Below are positions 60,558 to 64,000 of a stretch of DNA of 64,000 nucleotides, piece after piece. Source of the stretch: an uncultured Clostridia bacterium (lineage in GTDB: Bacteria; Bacillota; Clostridia; Christensenellales; Aristaeellaceae); assembly GCA_934667105.1 (NCBI GenBank), contig CAKULG010000014.1:1-64000 (forward strand), in the 5' to 3' direction. Within the stretch, counting starts at the first letter, position 1. Each line of letters begins with the position of its first letter. The notes beneath the pieces were generated by a model. That model was not told the origin of the DNA and did no database searches. It saw only the letters and a list, made by a program, of their open reading frames with translations. Both the position numbers and the translations under genes were made by a program.

Positions 60558-62456
60558 TCAGTCGAACAGGGGCGCGCTCTGGGGCTCCTTGCCCTTCAGG
60601 GGCGGATGCTCCACAAAATCGCATACGTTCCAGGTGTGCATGCCGCAGCCGTTGCAGCCGTAGCGGCAATCCCGGGTGGTGGTTCCCATTTTGGCCCGTT
60701 CGTTTTCCTTTTGCAGATAGGCCTGGCTCACCCCCGCGTCCACAAAGGCCCAGGGCAGCAGTTCGTCGTAGGGGCGCTCCCGGTGGGCGTAGAAGGCGGG
60801 ATCCAGCCCGCAATCGGCAAAGGCGTTCATCCATTCCTGGTAATTGAAATGCTCCGTCCAGCCGTCCAGGCGGCAGCCCCGCTTCCAGGCCTGGTAAATC
60901 ACCTGGCCGATGCGCCGGTCGCCCCGGGAAATGCAGGCCTCCAATTGGGAAAGGCTGCTTTCGTGCCAATTGAAATTCACGCATTTTAATTTGAGATACT
61001 GCCGCAGCGCCGCCTGCTTTTCCCGCACCTGCTCCAGAGTATCCTGGGCGGCCCATTGGAAGGGGGTGAAGGGCTTGGGCACGAAAACGGAGGCGGAGCA
61101 GGTCACCTTCACGCCCTTGGCCCGCTTTTCCTTGGGTAGGGCGTAATATGCGTCCACCACCCGCTTGGCCAGATGACCGATGCCCTGCAAATCCTCGTCC
61201 GTTTCGGTGGGCAGGCCCATCATGAAATACAGCTTCACGCTGCTCCAGCCGCATTCGAAAGCGTCCGTCACCGAGCGGATCAGGTCGGCCTCGGTAACGC
61301 CCTTGTTGATTACGTCCCGCAGCCGCTGAGTGCCCGCCTCGGGGGCCAGGGTGAGGCCGGATTTTTTCACCTGCTGCGCTTCCTCCAGCGATTGCTTCAC
61401 GATGTTGTCAATGCGCATGGAGGGCAGCGAAACGCCCACCCGCTTTTCTTTATATCGGGCCATCAGCGCGGAAATCAGCTGGGGCAGGCAGGTATAATCG
61501 CCGGAGGAAAGGGAGGAAAGGCTCATTTCCTCATAGCCGGTGGAGGCTTCCAGCGCATCGGCCAGTTCCAGCAGGCGCTCCATGCTGCGCTCCCGCACCG
61601 GGCGATACAGCATGCCCGCCTGGCAGAAGCGGCAGCCCCGGGTGCAGCCCCGCATGATTTCCAGCACGATGCGGTCGTGCACGATTTCAGTGTAGGGCAC
61701 GGGGATTTTCTTGGGGTAAATTGCGGCGTTTAAATCCTTCACCACCCGGCGCTTCACCCGGGCGGGGGCGGCGGAATCGGCGGGGGCGAAGGAAGCCAGC
61801 GTGCCGTCCGCATGATAGGATACCTGATACAGCGCGGGCACATACACGCCCTCCAGCCCCGCCAGCCGACGCAGAATCTCCCGCCGGGAAAGCCCGGCGG
61901 CCCGGCCGTCCCGGATCACGTCGATGAGCTCGTGCATCACATCCTCGCCGTCGCCGATCATGAACGCATCAAAGAACATGGCCAGGGGCTCGGGGTTGAA
62001 GGCGCAGGGGCCCCCGGCCACCACAAAGGGCGCGTCCTCGGGCCGGTCCTTGCCCTCCAGGGGAATGCCCCCCAGATCCAGCATTTCCAGAATGTTGGTA
62101 TAGCTCATTTCGTATTGCAGGGTGAAGCCCACAATATCGAAATTGGAAAGGGCGTGGCGGCTTTCCAGGGAAAACAGGGGAATTTTTTCCCGCCGCATGC
62201 CGTCCGCCATATCCGCGTCCGGCATACACACCCGCTCGCACAGGGCGTCCTCCCGCTCGTTAATCAGATAGTAAAGAATTTTCATGCCCAGATGGGACAT
62301 GGCGATATCATAGGTATCGGGAAAGCAGAAGGCGAAACGGCTCCGCACGCTGTCCCAGGGCTTATGCACGGCGTTCATTTCTCCGCCGATATAGCGCGCG
62401 GGCTTCTGCACTTCCTCCAGCAGCCTTTCCAGCCGCGCGTTTTCCTGCTCGTTCAA
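60558..62456 (-). CDS. TIGR03960-family B12-binding-type radical SAM protein
   Basis: A 632-residue radical-SAM protein. TTG at 62456 is chosen as start since GGAGGAGGGAG lies just upstream; the open frame runs back to a GTG at 62489, which would lie at the predicted transcription start. N-terminal cobalamin-binding-like domain (about 20-200, with DIVGFTLQYEMSYTNILEML in two parts and VVAGGPCAFNPEP), radical-SAM CTRGCRFCQAGMLYRP near 275, LAPEAGTQRLRDVINKG and a C-terminal Cys cluster DCRYGCNGCGMH near 600. The reaction is unknown. First gene of the long minus-strand run. Confidence 0.88.
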   Translation of the reverse strand: MNEQENARLERLLEEVQKPARYIGGEMNAVHKPWDSVRSRFAFCFPDTYDIAMSHLGMKILYYLINEREDALCERVCMPDADMADGMRREKIPLFSLESRHALSNFDIVGFTLQYEMSYTNILEMLDLGGIPLEGKDRPEDAPFVVAGGPCAFNPEPLAMFFDAFMIGDGEDVMHELIDVIRDGRAAGLSRREILRRLAGLEGVYVPALYQVSYHADGTLASFAPADSAAPARVKRRVVKDLNAAIYPKKIPVPYTEIVHDRIVLEIMRGCTRGCRFCQAGMLYRPVRERSMERLLELADALEASTGYEEMSLSSLSSGDYTCLPQLISALMARYKEKRVGVSLPSMRIDNIVKQSLEEAQQVKKSGLTLAPEAGTQRLRDVINKGVTEADLIRSVTDAFECGWSSVKLYFMMGLPTETDEDLQGIGHLAKRVVDAYYALPKEKRAKGVKVTCSASVFVPKPFTPFQWAAQDTLEQVREKQAALRQYLKLKCVNFNWHESSLSQLEACISRGDRRIGQVIYQAWKRGCRLDGWTEHFNYQEWMNAFADCGLDPAFYAHRERPYDELLPWAFVDAGVSQAYLQKENERAKMGTTTRDCRYGCNGCGMHTWNVCDFVEHPPLKGKEPQSAPLFD

Positions 62457-62494
62457 GGGGCTCCCTCCTCCGGCGTGATATAAGACCACCTTAA

Positions 62495-62523
62495 ATTATA
62501 CCATCTTTTGCGAAAAATGTCCA
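62495..62523 (-). promoter_or_regulatory. Promoter of the radical-SAM/rng/mut/top gene run
   Basis: On the minus strand TGGACA (62523-62518), 17 bases and a perfect TATAAT (62500-62495), about 39 bases before the TTG start. Confidence 0.85.
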
Positions 62524-62565
62524 TCCATGGGAAGCGAAAAAACGCATTTCGCTCCACGTAAAAAG

Positions 62566-62594
62566 GAAGCCCTCCGAAGAGCGGCTTCCTTAAA
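62566..62594 (-). terminator. Terminator of the polysaccharide deacetylase gene
   Basis: On the minus strand GGAAGCCGCTC pairs with GA-GGGCTTCC around a TTCG-type loop, followed by TTTTTACG. It lies about 15 bases past the stop. Confidence 0.85.
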
Positions 62595-62607
62595 AAATTA
62601 CAGGCGG

Positions 62608-63942
62608 TTAATTTGCGTTATCAGGCTGGATGCTGTAATAAACGTGGTTGGGCAGCAGCTCCTGCCCGTATTGCAGCGCCAGCTCCTCCACCGAAACGCA
62701 CAGATACCCTCGCTCCTTCAGCCATTCCAGCACCGCCCGGGCGGATTCGGGAGTTTTTTCTTTTATATCGTGCATCAGGATGATGGAGCCGTCCTTGGTT
62801 TCGTTTCGCACCACGCTGAGCACCGCGGCGGCGGATTTGCCCGTCCAATCCTTGGTATCCACATCCCATTGAATGATGGGCAGATTCACCTTGGCCTGGG
62901 CGAAGGGTTTATCCAGCCCGTAAGGGGGCCGCAGCATGCTGGGGGCGGAGCCGGTGAGGCCGGTGAGGGCGTCGTAGAAGCGCTGGGTGTAGGTCTGGAT
63001 GCGGGCGGGGGTGGATTTGGTGGTATCGGTGTGCTTATAATGGTGGCTTTGCAGGGAGTGGCCCTCGTCGTTTTCCCGCAGTACGATGTCCTTGTATTCG
63101 TTGATGCGGTCGCCCACCAGGAAGAAGGTGGCCTTGGCCCCCGACCGGCGCAGATGATTCAGCAGCGTGGCGGAGGGGGCGTAGGCGGGCCCGTCGTCAA
63201 AGGTCAGGGCGACCATTTTATACATGGAATTGTCCGTTTCCCGGCGACCGAAATCGGTCATCATCTCCCGCACGTCCGCATAGGGGATAGAAACCCGCAG
63301 CAGCGACGCATGCTCGGGATACAGCGCCCGGGCCTCGAAATGGAAGGAGAGCGTGACGGGCCCCAGGGTGAAGGGCGCGGTTTTCAGGGCCTCGGGATCG
63401 CTCAGGGCGCGCAGGGCGCTTTCCTCCGCCTCCTCCTTGGGGAAAAAGGCCTTCAATTGATCGTACACCCGCTGGGAAAGCACCGCCCAGGCGGAACTGT
63501 CCGGGGCGAAAAACTGGGTGAGGGCAAGCTGCTCCCCGGTGGACATATCATAGGTGCGCGTTTCAAAGGGGGAGCGCTGCTGCACTCGCTTATAGCTTTC
63601 CCGGGCCAGCACCAGGAAGCTGACGCAGCGCTCGCCCGAAATGGAATGCACGATATGAATATCCAGGCGGCTGTTGCGCTTGGGATTGGCGCAGCCCTTC
63701 ATTTCGGCGCTCATGGCGGTGTCGAATTGATCGGCCAGACCGTTTATTTCCGCGTCCACGGCGGGCTGGGCGGTTTTGATCTGATCCTTGGAGATAAAGC
63801 GGTCTTTGTTTTTCCCCTCCGTGCGTTCCGCTGTTTTGTATTCCACCAGCAGCGCTTCGGGCAGCGAGGAACGCTTTTCCGCAAGTGCGGAAAGCGGGCA
63901 GGCCAGCAGCAGAATCAGCAGAAAAGCAAGCAATCGCTTCAT
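62608..63942 (-). CDS. Secreted polysaccharide deacetylase (CE4)
   Basis: Removes N-acetyl groups from peptidoglycan or another glycan outside the cell. AAAGGAG precedes the ATG. 444 residues: signal peptide (about 1-21, cleavage after SALA), an N-terminal domain (22-240) similar in layout to DUF3298/PdaC-type modules (ESYKRVQQRSPFETRTYDM), then the NodB domain with TFDDGP (about 246-251; metal Asp), the zinc His motif SHHYKHTD (about 297-304), RPPYGLDKP and the C-terminal SIILMHDIKEKT with the catalytic His. The promoter is outside the window on the right. Confidence 0.9.
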   Translation of the reverse strand: MKRLLAFLLILLLACPLSALAEKRSSLPEALLVEYKTAERTEGKNKDRFISKDQIKTAQPAVDAEINGLADQFDTAMSAEMKGCANPKRNSRLDIHIVHSISGERCVSFLVLARESYKRVQQRSPFETRTYDMSTGEQLALTQFFAPDSSAWAVLSQRVYDQLKAFFPKEEAEESALRALSDPEALKTAPFTLGPVTLSFHFEARALYPEHASLLRVSIPYADVREMMTDFGRRETDNSMYKMVALTFDDGPAYAPSATLLNHLRRSGAKATFFLVGDRINEYKDIVLRENDEGHSLQSHHYKHTDTTKSTPARIQTYTQRFYDALTGLTGSAPSMLRPPYGLDKPFAQAKVNLPIIQWDVDTKDWTGKSAAAVLSVVRNETKDGSIILMHDIKEKTPESARAVLEWLKERGYLCVSVEELALQYGQELLPNHVYYSIQPDNAN

Positions 63943-64000
63943 TATATATCGCTCCTTTATCCAGACGGGGAAAAAATACGGGCCGGAGGGGGGCGGCTTC

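Noticed and set aside
44672..62456. A transferred island around the acetyltransferase gene
   Set aside because: Composition matches the neighbours, and the run consists of housekeeping genes; no integrase, repeats or insertion ends flank it.

Overview
The window is GC-rich (roughly 60% by eye) chromosomal DNA of a Bacillota bacterium, most likely an uncultured gut-type Clostridia. The markers are HPr kinase, a GlgC/GlgD pair, a YlbF-family protein, a SpoVB-like flippase, strong AGGAGG ribosome sites, TTGACA-17-TATAAT promoters, and the TIGR03960/TIGR03936/RNase G block. I cannot name a genus. No prophage, complete insertion sequence, CRISPR array or large island is visible. The family calls rest on motifs and general knowledge of the families; no database search was run.

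Layout, left half. The end of tuf (1-76) is followed by hprK, a ROK glucokinase and asnS. Going left on the minus strand are an FGGY sugar kinase, preceded by an array of three 77-bp hairpin repeats, a PrsA-like foldase and tadA. Next come a nitroreductase, a feoA-feoB-Cys-rich iron operon (minus), a secreted Ig/OB-fold protein, an ECF sigma factor with its membrane partner, and an L,D-transpeptidase. A NanA/DapA-family aldolase lies divergent to uxaB-uxaA (hexuronate use); then come a short FNT channel, fhs and tRNA-Lys. A wrecked locus (24167-24787) joins remnants of two genes. A SpoVB-like flippase precedes a cobalamin riboswitch that controls btuF-btuC-btuD.

Layout, right half. A 2470-residue cyclic beta-1,2-glucan synthase-like protein (minus) is followed by a 151-bp MITE-like element, the glycogen cluster glgB-glgC-glgD-glgA and luxS. 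From 62456 down to 44672 there is an 18-kb run of co-directional minus-strand genes: two radical-SAM family proteins, RNase G, miaB, ylbF, mutS, mutL, miaA, a PLP gamma-lyase-like protein, parE, parC and a CatB/Vat-type acetyltransferase. A secreted polysaccharide deacetylase closes the window.

Most notable signals. (1) The acetyltransferase gene is preceded by an 11-codon leader ORF whose end lies in one arm of a perfect 11-bp hairpin; the other arm overlaps the gene's Shine-Dalgarno, which is the layout of translational attenuation of antibiotic-resistance genes. (2) The 77-bp repeat array keeps a hairpin although both arms have changed. (3) A dispersed family of palindromes related to GGGGGAACCATTCTTTG recurs between genes, mostly where transcription converges. 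(4) A terminator-like hairpin sits directly in front of luxS. (5) A MITE-like element lies upstream of glgB.
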